The notes beneath the pieces are model-generated. The model had not been told where the DNA came from, did not search any database, and was given only the letters and a program-made list of their open reading frames with translations. From Lichenostomus cassidix (Eukaryota > Chordata > Aves > Passeriformes > Meliphagidae), in contig CM039192.1 in assembly GCA_008360975.2 (NCBI GenBank), positions 7,036,194-7,100,193 of the forward strand: a DNA stretch of 64,000 nucleotides, written 5' to 3'. The translations under genes and the position numbers were made by a program. Positions 25,491 to 38,599 of this stretch are shown piece after piece; position 1 is the first letter of the stretch; every line of letters begins with the position of its first letter.

Positions 25491-25904
25491 TTTGGCCAAC
25501 TCAATAGTACTGTTTCCCATTCAGTGGTTCACATGCGATTCCAAACCATACCTGGAACTCTACCTTGTTTTCACATCCTCGTTTTTACATTCTTTCCTTT
25601 AGTTTCAGCTCCAATAGCTCCAAGCAGCCCCAGGGTCTCCCCCCGGTGGCTGCCCATGGGAAGAAGCATCCTGCAACAACAGCCTTGCCCATCCTTTGTC
25701 TCATCTTAAGGTATTAAAGCACTTAACATGGTCAAATCTGTCAAGCAAGCTGGGAAATGTTCTGGCTGAAGGGATGGCAAATTCGTCCTATCGCCCAGTT
25801 CAGCTGTGGCTCAGGGTGGCCAGTGCCTTTTCATCCCCATGCCAGAGGCTGTGGCTCTGACAGTGGGCTGGTGTGGAGGGCAGTGAAGTGGCACAGCAAG
25901 ATGG

Positions 25905-27010
25905 CTAAGTGTCACACTATTGGGTTTGCATGACCAGGTTTTGGTAGGGGGGAGTGCCTCAGGGGGGGCTTCTATGAGAAGCTGCCAGAAGCTTCTACCA
26001 TGTCCAGCAGAACCAGTGCCAGCTAGATCCAGGGCAGACATGCTGCTCACCAAGGCCAAACCCTTCAGCAATGGTGGTTATGCTTTTATGGTAACATATT
26101 TAAGAAGAAAACAAAAAAGTTATTGTGCAGATGTAACTGCTGCCAGAGAAGAGTGGAGTGAGAACATGTGAGAGGAATAGCTCTGCAGATACCAAGGTCA
26201 GTGCAGAAGGAGGGGGAGGAGGTGCTCCAGGCACTGGAGCTGAAATTCTCCTGCAGCCCCTGGTGCAGACCCTGGTGAAGCAGCTGTGCCCCTGCAGGCC
26301 ACGGAGGGATGCAGAGATCCAGCTGCAGCCCATGGAGAAGATTGCTCTGGACCAGCTGGATGCCTGAGAGGAAGCTGTGAACCCATGGGAAACCTGTGCT
26401 GGAGCAGGGCCCTGGCAGGAATCTGCAGACCTATGGAGAGAGGAGTCCACACTGAAGCAGGTTTCCTGGTAGGACTTGTGACCCTGTGGAGAACCCATGT
26501 TGGAGCAGTGTGTGCCTGAAGGACTGCACCCCCTGGAAGAGTAATCCATGTTGCAGCAGTTTGTGGAGAACTGTTGCCCATGAGATGGACTCATATTGAA
26601 GAATTTCATGGGGAACTGTATCCCGTGAGAGGGACCCCACGCTGGAGCAGGGGAAGGGCTCAGACTCTTCTCCCTGAGCAGCAGCAGGGAGCACATGTGA
26701 TGAACTGACCATAACCCCCATTCCCTGTCTCCCTGCACTGCTGAGGGGGACGGGGTAGAGCTGGGAAGAAGGAAGTGGTAGAGGGAAGGTGTTTTTAAGA
26801 TTTATCTTATTTCTCATTATCCTGCTCAGATTTTGTTAGTAACACATTCAGTTAATATTCCCAGTTCGAGTCTGTTTTGACCATGACAGTATTTGGTGAG
26901 TGATCTCTCCCGGACCTTATCTTAACTCATGACCTTTTGCTATATTTTTTTTCTCCCCTGTCCAGTTGCAGAGGGAAGTGATAGAGTGGCTTTGGTGGAT
27001 GCTGGGCATC
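25905..27010 (+). mobile_element. Avian-type endogenous-retrovirus LTR, probably solo
   Basis: A block of about 1.1 kb beginning near 'ttgggtttgcatgaccagg' and ending near 'cagccagggtcaaccca'. It contains a TATA-like 'catatttaagaag' and many loose repeats of 'ctggagcagg' and 'tgtgaccc(t/c)gtgg' type. From memory it resembles a common bird LTR family; the family name is not assigned. No gag, pol or env reading frame flanks it, so it looks like a solo LTR. Exact ends and target-site duplication were not resolved. Confidence 0.6.
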
Positions 27011-27387
27011 CAGCCAGGGTCAACCCATGAAGCACACAGAAGAGTGGGCAGTAGAGTTTGCTCTTAAAGACAAAAGTTTTTTGATTTTAGTAATTTATTT
27101 GGAATGGTTACATAAGGCAGCACACAGATGGAGGATCAGATCTCTTGAACGTAACAGCTGGTCACTGTACTGTTGCAAAGGTCCTTGGAGTAGCATCTCC
27201 AGCTGGAGCAGGAGAGGTTCCACAAGCTTACACCCCCTAGTCTTGCCCTATCACATCCCAGAGAAGTGGCTATTACCTTAAACTACCTACACAATATCTC
27301 TGAACTATCTTAAATATACACATTCCACTGTTGCAAATGGTCCGTGTAGTTTGGGTGATGCTGCAGCAGGAACCAGCTGGGGAGGCT

Positions 27388-27582
27388 ATGGGATCATAGA
27401 ATTAGAGAATCATTTAGATTGGAAAAGACTCCTAGGATCACCAAGTCAAATTTATCCATCATCAGATGCCCAGACTCTCCCTGCAGGGTGGGGACACATG
27501 GAAACATGCAGGTCATGGTTCTCCATTGACTTTAGGTGCAGCAGGAGCTCCTGTGCGGTGATTCTATGATTCTGTGATCTTC
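27388..27582. mobile_element. CR1-like fragment with inverted ends
   Basis: Begins with 'gatcatagaattagagaatc' and ends with 'gattctatgattctgtgat', two CR1 3'-end signatures in opposite orientation. It may be two abutting CR1 tails. Confidence 0.5.
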
Positions 27583-27785
27583 AGACCTGTCCCAAAGTTC
27601 CTGAATCCACCAGTCAGATGCTGCCCTGGGAATTCAGTCCATCAGTTGGTTCAGTCTCTGTTGCAGGAAAGAGTTGGGGAATACCTGGACCATCCTGGGA
27701 CGGAATGTCCACCTGCAGTGCATGTGCCAGGGCACAGCCCTGGCTCCCAGCCTCATAAAAGTCACACCCAAAAACTGAATTTTAT

Positions 27786-27990
27786 CATGGGATCATAGAG
27801 CCATAGTTTGGGCTGGAAGGGACCTTAAAGACTATCTAGTTCCAACCCCCTGCCACAAGCAGGGACACCTTATGCTAGACCAGGTTGCTCAGAAACCTGT
27901 GCAGCTTGGCCATGAACATTTCCAGGGATGGGGCAGGGATTATCCTTCTATCACACTTAAATATTATAGCTGCTGTTAGAGCAGACTCTG
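27786..27990 (-). mobile_element. CR1 LINE, 5'-truncated copy
   Basis: 'gggctggaagggaccttaaa' at the left end is the reverse complement of a CR1 tail; 'gaccaggttgctcagaaacc' follows. Minus orientation, about 650 bases upstream of the first reductase gene. Confidence 0.8.
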
Positions 27991-28618
27991 AGGAAGGGAT
28001 TGCTCTGGACAGCACTGGAGGGTTTTTTCCCAGTGGTCCTGGAAGGTTTCTAGGTTTCTCAGCTAGTTCTTGTGGGCAAGGAACACTTGCCTGTCCTGGC
28101 TGCTCCATCCTCAAGGGACATTCACCTGTCCTGGCTGGTCCATCCCCAGTCCTGGTTCTGGCATTGCACAAAGGCCAACAAACTGCACTGTGCACAGTCA
28201 GCGAGTCCAGCCTCGCCTACCTGACCTTGGGCAAGGGGAGGGACAGGCCTGGGATCCCAAGAGGGAGGGAGGTGGTGGGAGAGAGCGTCTCAGTGCAAGG
28301 ACAGGGATAGTGCTGGCCCTGAAAACCAAAAGGCTCAGGTTTGGTAGAGCGGGGAAGGTACAAAAAGCAGCACTCCAGACACCTAGCCCAGGGCATTTCC
28401 TGCCTGGGCAGGACACTTGGATCCCTTTGCGTCATTTCACAGCCACCAGGAAAAGTGGATCATGGGTATGGACCAGAGCCAAGAGATTGAGGTGCACGCA
28501 GAGAGTTTCCAAGAGCCACGAGCTGATGCAAGTCCTCATGGGAACATGCGAGATAACCAAGTAGCAAAAGGCACTGTCAGAGTCCAGACGAGAGCACTGC
28601 AGCCTCAGTGGGAGCAGC

Positions 28619-30644
28619 ATGGCAGGACTCCACGTCCGCTCCCTTCTGGTGACTGGGGCCAACCGGGGCCTCGGCCTGGGGCTCATCCAGCATTTCCTGA
28701 AGATGCCAAAACCACCACAGTGGATCTTTGCAACCTGTCGGGATCCCAAGGGACAGCGAGCTCAGGTGAGGCCAGGTGGGAGGCAGCAGCTGTGCTGGGG
28801 ACAGGAGCACTTGGTGCCAGGGGAAGATTGGATCAGGGAGGGGGTTTGCAAGGGGCTGCAGCTGCAGCCAGGCACCTGCAGAACAAGTCAGCTGGGCTGG
28901 GACACCATGGGACCAGTTATGCATAGAACGTATGGAGGGGAGAATGGCACATGGCATGTATACAAGGCACGGAACCCCATGATATGTGGCAGCTGGAGCA
29001 GTGTGTTGGGCACAAAGTTTTGCAGGGACAGAGATGGAGTGGCATGGGCTTTGCCTGGGGAAGGCTGAGTCTCTGCACAGCCCCTCCAGCCTCTCCATGC
29101 CTACACAGTGCCTTCTCTTGCAGGAGTTACAGAATTTGGCCTCCAAGCACCCCAACATCATCATCATCCGGCTTGGTAGGTGCCCCGAAGTGGGGATCCT
29201 TTGCCCCAGTTCCTCTGGCAAATGCCCAGGCTGAGCACACCCTGGGAGTCCTGTGCTGGGAGGGAGTGGTGCCAATGGGCTGGGGCCTGCATCGGGCACT
29301 GCTGTCTCTGGGGGAACAGAGGGGACTCCCCCATGGGGATATATGGGCACTGACCTCCCCTGTGTCGGCTCTGCAGAAGTTGCAAACCCTGCCAGCATCA
29401 AGGCAGCTGCAGCCAAGGTGGGGGAGCACCTGGGGGGCTCTGGGCTGAACCTCCTCATCAACAACGCTGGAATTGCCAAGTTTAACACACTTGATACTGA
29501 GACACTGGAGGACATGACTGAGATTTACACCACCAACACAATTGGGCCCCTGCTGATGAGCCAGGTGAGACCCTCATCTAAGCTGGGCTGTCCTGGGGGA
29601 GCATGAAGGCCCAGTGGGAGGGAGTCCTGCCTCCACTCTGGTTACCAATGGGCTCTCAGTTGATGAGAAACTCATGGAGCTGTGGGATGGAGCTCAGCAA
29701 GAGCTGGAGCCTGGCAAGGAAGAGGAGGGAGGATGCCCCAGTGCTGGTGTCAACATTGCCCACTGTGGAAGGAGCTGTTCTCCTGCCCTGTGCCATGTCC
29801 GTGTGTGCTCCTGTCCCCTCTGTGTCCTCACAGGCATTCCTGCCCTTGCTGAAGAAGGCTGCCCAGGGGAGCCCAGGCTCAGGGATGAGCTGCAGCAAGG
29901 CTGCCATCGTCAACATGTCCAGCATTGGAGGCTCCATTGCTTCTTCCTTTGGCTGGGACCAGATGCAAGTTACCTCATACCGCTGCAGCAAGGTACTGTC
30001 ACACATGCTGAGCACAAATTCGCTCCCCCTGCCCTGTCCAGCCATGGGACCCCTTGCAATGGGTCCCCTTCCTCTCCCACCTCCATCCTCTCCCTGTCTG
30101 CCCACAGGCTGCTCTGAACATGCTGAGCAAGTGCCAGTCCCTGGCATACCGGGAGCACGGCATCCTCTGTGTCGCTCTCCACCCTGGCTGGGTACAGACT
30201 GACATGGGCAGTGCTGCTGGACACACGGTAGGAATTCCCCTGGGGCCGGTCTATCAGAGCTCCTGTGCTGATTTTCCATGGGTGGAAGTTGCTGTCCTGA
30301 TCCCCTGCCCATGACTTCCCTGCCTGCCCGATTGCTGCTGTGGCACCTGCCTCTGTCCCAGTCCTGGGTGCTGGGTGCCGTCATCCCCTCAGTTCTCTGT
30401 TCAGTCCCCTGCTCCCTGGGGTTTTCAGCTTTCCCTTTGCCCTGCTGCACCTCTTTCCCCTGGCTCCATTTGCTCCACAGCCCTCAGCCAAGCCTTGGAC
30501 ATGAGCTTCATCTCTCCCTCTGTCCCACAGCCCCCTCTGACAGTGGATGAGAGCGTGCAAGGGATGCTGAAAGTCCTCTCCTCCATCTCTGAGAAGGACA
30601 CGGGCGCCTTCCTGGACTGGGAAGGAAAGGTTGTACCCTGGTGA
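28619..30644 (+). CDS. Short-chain dehydrogenase/reductase, C-factor-like (copy A)
   Basis: A classical SDR, probably a cytosolic NAD(P)-dependent carbonyl reductase; substrate unknown. Exons 28619-28765, 29124-29175, 29377-29564, 29834-29992, 30108-30227, 30531-30644 join in frame to 259 aa, a normal single-domain SDR length. Visible motifs: cofactor-binding TGANRGLG (residues 12-19), NNAG (95-98), a catalytic serine in NMSSIGG (158/159), the YRCSK active site (Tyr178, Lys182) and PGWVQTDM (208-215). The Arg in the glycine motif suits NADP(H). The chosen ATG is directly followed by the first beta strand. It most resembles the vertebrate 'C-factor-like' family, related to bacterial CsgA. Its paralogue lies tail-to-tail 740 bases downstream. 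All catalytic residues are present, so it is probably active. Confidence 0.92.
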
Positions 30645-30708
30645 GACACCAGTTCAGCATCCTGGCAGCAGGACCCTGTGACACTGCTCCCCCCTGTCCT
30701 ACATCCTC

Positions 30709-30714
30709 AATAAA
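30709..30714 (+). terminator. Poly(A) signal of SDR copy A
   Basis: AATAAA 65 bases after the stop codon, the only canonical signal between the two convergent reductase genes. For copy B I found no canonical minus-strand signal in 30720-31385. That interval holds no gene that I can see. Confidence 0.8.
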
Positions 30715-31385
30715 CTTCTGCTGAGAACCCCCAGCTCTGTTGTGCTTTGCCAGCTTAAGGGACAACCCCTTCCCAGATATCCCATTTGCTCATCCTGGCA
30801 TGAGGTGGTGCTCACAGCTACCCTTGACCCACAGCTGTCACTGGCATCGCCATGAGTGACAACCTGCAGGTCCCATGGCACTGTGACTGCCCTCTGGACA
30901 CCTCTCCTCCAGGAGGCACTGGAGAAGCCAGAGCAGATCTCCTCTCCTGAGAGGAGAGAGACCTTCGGATCTCCTGCAGGTCTGGCTTTCCCCTGCCCAG
31001 GCTGGTGTGCCCGAGGCACTGAGGGTGACAGGGACCAGCTGCCCTCTCCCCTCAGCTGAGGGATGCCTGGTCACGGGTGGGACAGAGGGACACACAGCAT
31101 TCAGGTAGAGCACAGGGATCCTGTGCCAGGCTAGGACAGTGGGGTTTGAGACTGTGTGTGGAGATGGAGCAGAGAGGCATCAACTGGCAGAGTTTACAGA
31201 CATGGGGGTACAGGGGGACCACAGAGCACACGTGGGGTGGGGAAGGGGGGAGAAGCTGCTTCCCAAGCCCTTTGCCTCTTCCCAGCAGTGTGGAGAGGGC
31301 TGAGGGTGAGCAGGGTGACCATGCAGAGGGGTCAGTCAGTGAGCAGAGGCTGCAGCATGAGCAAGGGGCGCCGTCCATCTGTCCA

Positions 31386-34300
31386 TCACCAGGGCAGGCT
31401 GTTCCCTTCCCAGTCGAGAAAGGCTCCAGAGGTGGCCTCTGAGAGGCTGGCCAGCACAGTCAGGATGCCCCTCACACTGTGCTCCACTGTCAGTGGTGCC
31501 TGCAGAAGAGGACAATGGGCTGTAACAGAGAGCAGCTCTTGGGGAGGGTTCATGCCCAGGAGCAGCATCTGTTGTGCTCGTATTTTTCCTTACTGCCACA
31601 CCTCTGTTCTCCAGGCTGGGTTGCAAAGACAGGGCTGGCTAGCTTATGTACTTGGCATGTTGCAGTTTGCTGCCTGCTGCCTGCCTGCTCTGCCCCAGGA
31701 GATGGTCCTGGCAGCCCACAGTATCACACAGCATCCCCCAAGTGCCTTTGCCCTCCTCAAGAATTGCGGATACGGTGGGGGTCCTGCCGACCCTCTCCAG
31801 CACAGCCCAGTACCTTCTCTGTTCCCATGTCAGTCTTCACCCAGCCAGGATGGATGGCCACACACAAGATCCCCTTGTCCTGGAGCTCTGCAGCCAAGCA
31901 CCTCGTCACCATGTTCTGGGCAGCCTGGAAGAGGTACAGCCCTGCCAGTATGACCTGGATTGTGTGTGGGCAGGAGAGGGGACATTTCCCAGGCAGAAAA
32001 TGGCAGTGGAGGTGGGAAGTGGGACTCAGTCCTGGGACAAAGCATCAGCACGACCCTCCTGAAAGGCTCAGTCCCAGCTGCTGCTGTCCCAATCTCTGTG
32101 CTTCGTCCTGGGAGAACCAGGCAGGGGGTGGGTAGCTGGGGCAGGGGGTGTCCCATGGGCTCCCTCCCTCCAATGCCTGGCACAGCATCTCACGTGGCAC
32201 CTCACCTTGCTGGCCCGGTATGGGTACATGGGGGCCTGTGGCAGCCCGAGGCACAGCCCGATGGAGCCCAGTTTGCTCGAGATGTTGATGACAGCAGCCC
32301 TGCTGCAGCTCAGCCCCTCCTTCCCCGCGCCCTTCGCCGCCTGCTCCAGGAGTGGCAGAAATTCCTGATGCAAAGACACCAATGCTCCATTAACATGTGA
32401 CAGATCCCCAGCTTGAAGACCTTCCTGGAGGGCTCTGTCACAGACTGTGGACAAGCAGTTAGACAGGGACTTTTGGCAGAAGCACAGAGGATAGGGCAGA
32501 TGCCCCAAAGAAGGGCCAGGCTCCAGCCTTTCCCCTCCCCAGGGAAGGAGCAAGCCAGCACAGTGAGCCCAGTGCAGGCAGAACCTCCAGGTCAGGAAGA
32601 ACAAAACACAGGGGATGCTGGGGCTGGGCTGAGCTGCTGAACTCCTCTGGGTGAGAGGAGAGATCCATGGAGGTGGGAGGTGGCTTTATTCCCACTGGGG
32701 AACATCTTCCCAAGCAAGAGAAACCCAAAAGGTCCACACCTACCTTGACAACCTGGAGTGGCCCAACCACGTTGGTGGCAAACACATCAAGCATCTCCTG
32801 TGAGTCCAGGGAGTGCAGTGTGGCGTGGGAGCTGATGCCTGCATTGTTGATGAGCAGGTTCAAGCCCTGGTCCTTCAGATGAGACCCCACAGCCCTCACG
32901 GCCCCTTGGATGCTGGGTAAGTTCACTGTGTCTGCCAGGGAAAAAGCAAACGGAAAGCTCTGAAGGGTCACACAGCACCGAATGGAAATTGTGCTGTGGC
33001 TGGAATGGTTCTCTCTAAACCAGCATTATCCAGAAAGGATGCAGCAGCTTTAGCAGGTCAGGGCCTTAAGCACATTGGAATGAGCAGCAATTTGCCCTCA
33101 CCTCTTAGTTTTGCAGGCTCAGCCAAATTAAACCTTAATTCAACTGATTTTGGGTTATGTGGGAGGCTACTGGTAGGAAAAACTTGTCTGTATTTGCTTT
33201 CTGTATTCAAGGAATATATAATCATAGGGGTGCTCAGTCCTTGCACACTGGGACTCCCAGGTTTATTTCCACAGGGTGCCAACACAGATGGGCACATTTG
33301 CAGGACAGATACTGTCTTTGGGGAAACAATCAAACTGTGCTCATCAAGCCCTTCTGTACTGCACAGCAGCTATAGGTGCTGTTTACACAGAGGGGGGGCA
33401 TGCATTTCATTGGATTACATGAAGATCCCGTCTGGTTTATGCTGTTCTGACTGATCATTTCAAGCTATCTTTGTCTCTTTAAACAATTTGTGCTTAAATT
33501 TATCTTCCACAGCACAACTTCCCATAGCTTTGCAGTTGTTTGTTGGCAAAAATCCTTCCTTTTTCCTTGCCTCTTCCTTCAGTTTAGAGGGTTTTTTTGT
33601 TTGTTTGGGGTTTTTGTTTTGCTTTTTTCATTGATTGGTTTTGGTTTTTTTTATTCATGCTGTTACCCACAAGGTTTTGGAGCTGACAGATGAGCTGAAG
33701 TGGGTACAAGTAATGAAATATTTGGGATGTAACCTGCAATATTTGGTTGAAAGCTCTGAGTCTGAACTTACCCAGCCCTACTGACCAAGTTGTGGGGACA
33801 ACCCCTCTCAAGCAACAAAACACAATTGAAATTGGGCTAACAAGGATAAGCATGCCCAGTGCCTTCCTCTTTGCTTAAATATTGGTATAGCTTTTGAAAT
33901 TCTGCCATGCTTTAATTGCAAGATTTTTCTAACTTAGGCAATAAAAGTATTTTTTTTTAAGTTCGTGTCCAGCTTTCAGGGTTGCTTGTTAGGATTTGCC
34001 TCCTCTACTGGATGCTTACCAACTGAAGTGGCCATTGGTTTTTTGTTTAAAAAGGTCATCTAAATACCTTCAGGATGTGAAATGGGCCATTTAGGCCAGC
34101 ATTAAACTTTATATATTGCCTTTTAATACCTTGGGTATACCACAGAGCCCTTAAACCCGTGAATATTCACGTGTGTGGGCAGGTTGGAGTGTGCTCTTGT
34201 TCCCATGCACATTTCTGTGCCTGTTTTTTGCAGATGCCAATGTGATGAGCCTGCTGGGAGTGGGGTACTGCAGGGCTAGATTCCTTTTTTGCAACACTTT

Positions 34301-36196
34301 GGCCCCTGAGCTGTGTTTCTGTTCTCATGCTTAGACAAGAGTGACTTAGCAAAGGTTTCCAAGGCTGAAGACTCCTTTCTTGGAATATGTCATACACTGA
34401 TGGGCAGCAGAACAATCCTTTTCCTGGCATTTTTAACTAGTCAGGCGTCTTTCTGGTGGTAAACAACTATGTGAGTGGCACAGGACTTGTTGCCACCTTG
34501 CCTGTGCAGCACAGATGTTTGTAGAAGTGTCCTGAAAATATTTGAGGGGGATATGGTGGGATAATCTGCTCTGGGCCTGCTGTGAGGGGAAGGAACCTTG
34601 GGATTCAACAGGATCTTGCATGTTCAGCTGCAGGAAAAATCACTGAGTACTTTGGAGTGACTTCTCTTTGGATAATGATGGGATGAAGTTCAAGGTTCAA
34701 AGTTAAAGGTCACTCCACTGCATGTGAGAGATCTTTTGGTCACCTGGTGAATGATTAATTGCTCTGTTTGGATTAGTTGAGTCATTGCTCTAAGGCATGT
34801 GGGACCAACACATTTTTAGTTCTTACCCCCCCAAATTTGCTGAAATAACAAACTCTTGTCTCCTTGGAAGAAATAAGGGTGGGAAAGAAAGAGAGAATGA
34901 AAAGAAGTGACAGATCTTACACATTTTTGTCTGGCCCACCTCCATGGGAGCAGAGAAGGGGTAAGAGGGCATCTCCCCAGTCCAGACTGTGGACTTCCCA
35001 TGCCTCTGGGCCTGAGCATCAGCCTGGGATACCAGGCTGATTAGATTTCCCACATGTGTAAATTTTAGCTATTTTTTTTCTCCCTTTTTTACCTGAAAGA
35101 AATGCCAACCATGGCCACCTCCATGCAGATCCCAAACCAGCCCTCCTACTTAGGAACCATCCACAAGGTTACTGTGCCCTGTCTTTCCTTTGCAAACCCA
35201 TGTGTCCTAGCCCAAAACCTCGGCATTGTATTTAGCATCTTTGGGAAGAGACAACATGCCTTTCCCATGAAACCTGCTCAGCTGAGGTGTCCAGACCCAC
35301 CTCTGCCTCCTCTGAAGCCAGTTTGACTGCTCCAGCCAGAGGACAGCTTAATTTGGAGGGAGAAACTTGCCCAGGTGTGCATGGATCCCTCCCTATTGAT
35401 CCCTTCCCATCTGGCAGGACTAGACCTTCCTGGAAAAAAATGCCCCAGTCCCATCTCTGAAGCCAGCAGAGAGCTGGAAGCAATGTTGGGTGCAAGGAGA
35501 AAGGTTACTCCATACCTAGCTGGACCAGTTTGATGCTGGAGTGCTGGGCAGCTAATTCTTGCAGGGCCTAGAAATAAAGTGATGGAGCAAGGGAGGAGGT
35601 TAGAAGCCACCAGCAGCACAGCCAGGTGTCCCATCCCTGCTCCCAGGTCACAAAGCCAGGATGGCTTTGCTTTCTTTGGGGAAAGTTCACAGGGCCATTC
35701 CCAGTGAATGGGGCAGGGCAGCTCCCCCACAGCTGGCAGGAGAATGGTGCTGCAAGGCTTAGGAGCTGCCCCCCATCCTGAGTAATCCCAGCATGGAAGA
35801 GGGGTTGGCTGGCCATTGGCACAGCCAGGAGCAAGTGCTGAAGACATGTCTGCGTCTCCAGCCTCATCCCACCCGGCCACATTGGGCACTGCCTTATCCA
35901 AGGGGCTGGGGGGGCTCTGAGACCCCCAAAGCACTCCTGCCCATACTGCTGGGCTACCCAGCCAGGGCAGCAAGCCAGCAGGGCTGTGAGGACTGCAGAT
36001 TCCCGCTGCCCACTCGGCTCAGGACCATCCCACGCCCGGTGCCCGCACTGACCTTCCCTCTTGGACCCTTGGGATCGCGGCAGGTGGCAAAGATGTGCTG
36101 GGGGGGCCAGGGGCTGGCGGCGAGCTGCCGCACGAGCTCCAGCCCGATGCCCCGGTTGGACCCTGTCACCAGGACACTCCGAGCCAGCGCAGCCAT
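31386..36196 (-). CDS. Short-chain dehydrogenase/reductase, C-factor-like (copy B)
   Basis: Paralogue of the plus-strand SDR at 28.6-30.6 kb, facing it tail-to-tail. Exons in transcript order: 36196-36053, 35567-35516, 32931-32744, 32364-32206, 31924-31814, 31499-31386; 255 aa in one frame. Sizes 144/52/188/159/111/114 match copy A (147/52/188/159/120/114) at four of six exons, so the pair arose by gene duplication with introns retained. Motifs: TGSNRGIG (11-18), NNAG (94-97), Ser157/158, YRASK (Tyr177, Lys181), PGWVKTDMG. Every SDR catalytic residue is present. Intron 2 (32932-35515) is 2.6 kb and AT-richer, with no coding sign. An in-frame Met lies upstream (near 36298), but the chosen ATG matches copy A in length before the glycine motif. 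Substrate unknown. Confidence 0.92.
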
Positions 36197-38590
36197 GTCC
36201 GCAGCCTCCGCGCCAGTCGGTGACACATGGCAGGATTGCCGCCTGCTCGGCCTGAAGAGGAGCCAGGCACAGCCCAGGGTGTGGCTCCAGGCACCCACGG
36301 GGATGGGGACAGTGCCAGCATCAGCCCTGCCCCAAACAGAGCCAGGGTCCTAGGAGGACCAAGGGCTCCCTGACATTTGGCACCTGCATTGCCCACATTG
36401 CCACCATTTGGCTCCTCTAAAGCCCCAGCTCCCAGGGTGTCTGTAACAGCAGAAGGGTCCACCTCTTCCACAGACTTAGAAGAGCAGCACCAGGAAAAGG
36501 GAAACAGGTTCAAATCTGGCTGTGCCCAGCAATCACCCAGTTTGGGGGGTGAGTTTGGGACGGTTGAATTCTGGGATGTTAATCTGAAAGCCAGCCTGAG
36601 CAGCACAAGGAATGCAGTTCATATACTGCAAGTTCCACTCCTGCCAACACTTCCCCCTAGAGCATCCAAGAGCCAGCAGTGAAAGACTCCCCACTCCTTG
36701 TAGCCCCAACCACCTACTGCTGGGGCTCCAAGCTCACATCCATCACGTTCCTCCTTGCTGGAGGACACTGCTGAATGCTTACAAGCCCAAAAAAGTGCCT
36801 GTAAAGCCAAGGAACCTGCAGCCCAGGCCAGCCTGGGGGCATGGATTTTGAAGATGTGGAAGTATTAAAAGAAACAAAGAGCTGCCATGTAAAAAGCTTC
36901 AGCTTAAACAGAAGAACTGGGGCAACCTGAATGTGAGGTGGGGGAGGAAACAAGCAGAGGAAGGCAGTGGGGGTGGGTCCATCCGTGTGGATGTGCCCAG
37001 TGGGACATACCTGTTGCTCAGTCTGGCAGAGGGGCCAGAAGTCTCTATTCCCCAAGTAGCTGAGTGGTTCCACACTTCGGCAATCACCAAAGAAACACTT
37101 GGGAGATGGTGCAGGGCCCCTGCGTTTGGAAGATGAGCTTTCAGGTGATACAAAGAACGGAGGGGAGGAAGCAGTGATGTTTCCTTCCAGGGTGGTGGAC
37201 TATGGCCCCCATGAGAGGTAAGCGTGCTGGGTGTGGATTTGGATGGTGTTGGAGTCAGACCTGCTGTAGCAGACGTTCTTGCGGGTGTAATCACCTGCAC
37301 AAACAATTGCACTGCACGGACTTGCTTGCTCTGCCAGCAGCATCCAGAGCAGAGCTCCCATTAGGAACCACTAAGACTGGAGTTTCCTCTTTTCCTTCCA
37401 GGCTCCTTGGGAAGGAAACAAAAAAAAAAAAACCCAAGCGAAGAGGGCTGCAGGGCCAGAAATGGCCACAGGCCAGGGCCAAGCAGGGGAGTGGCCTTTG
37501 GAAAGGGCTGACCAATGGTGGCCAAGGACAGCAGCACAGGCATTCTCATGGCTCCGGAATCACAGACCAGGGCCAGAAAGGATGCACCAAGGAAGAGATG
37601 AGACCAGGCTACAAGATCCCAATGGTATAGAGGCATCTGGAAACCATCCAGCTTAGAGAGAAACTGAGAGGAGTCGACTCCAAGTCCTGTCAGGAGGAGC
37701 AGGGTCAGCAATGACTTCAGAGCAGGTTGCTCAGGGCTTGAACCTGACCTCAAAAACCTCCAGGGACCCCACAGACTTCCCAGACCCCATTTCAATGCTT
37801 GACTGTTCTCAGAGTGATATTTTTGGTCACCTCCCCTGTGTACACACTGTGCCCCCAGGCCTGGGTCCATAAGGCCCTTCCTGTGAGCTGCCTGACCAGA
37901 GCCATGCAGTGACCCCTCCTGCATCTCAAGGCCCTGGCCTTGACCCTGCAGACCCCAGCAAAGACCCTGTAGCCATTACATCCCCCAGCAGGGCTTTGGT
38001 CACCACTCCAGCACCCCCAGCCAGGCCCTGCTCCTCCACAGCCCCTCCTGGCTGAGCCTGACAGGTCCCTTCTCCCTCCATGGGAACAGGCAGCATCATT
38101 GTTGCAAAATGTGGGATGTGTCACTCAGTATTATCTTAAGTCAGGATGTTCTTTGATGTAAGACCTTTGTACACTTTCAAGCCTAATCAGCAGGAAAGGA
38201 GACCTAATCACTGGAAGAAGCAACAGCCAGCATCCCTCACTCAAGGACGTTCTGGAACTAACAAGATTTAGGGATGACATTGCTGACTTGGCAAAATACT
38301 CCAGCTCCATGTATCTTACAGCTGAACTATCTTCATTGTAACACTAAAAGTCACCCCTACAGCTAAAAAAGACCCTGCCCAGGGGAAGACCCTCAGTAGA
38401 AGTTAGCTAGGGTTACATGATTTGTGTGGAAAGTACTAATAAATTCTGACAGAAGGGCTGTGCTTGGGAAATTACTAACTCTGAATTTCTGCATATGAAT
38501 AACGGCACGGAAAGTCTCGGGTGTGCTGGACTGTGGAATGCCAGCGAGCACCCAGGCTGAGGCAGCTCTAAAATGAGCAATCGGTGTCTC
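36197..38590. other. Intergenic region between SDR copy B and the AARS1 promoter
   Basis: About 2.4 kb without a recognisable gene, RNA gene or mobile element. It includes an A-run of 12-13 bases near 37420 and an AT-richer part from about 38100. The first ~100 bases may be promoter of SDR copy B. Short open frames show no family resemblance. Confidence 0.6.
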
Positions 38591-38599
38591 TCTCGTGTC

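Noticed and set aside
26158..26738. Open frames on both strands within the LTR
   Set aside because: Produced by the loose internal repeats of the LTR; they match no retroviral protein that I recognise.
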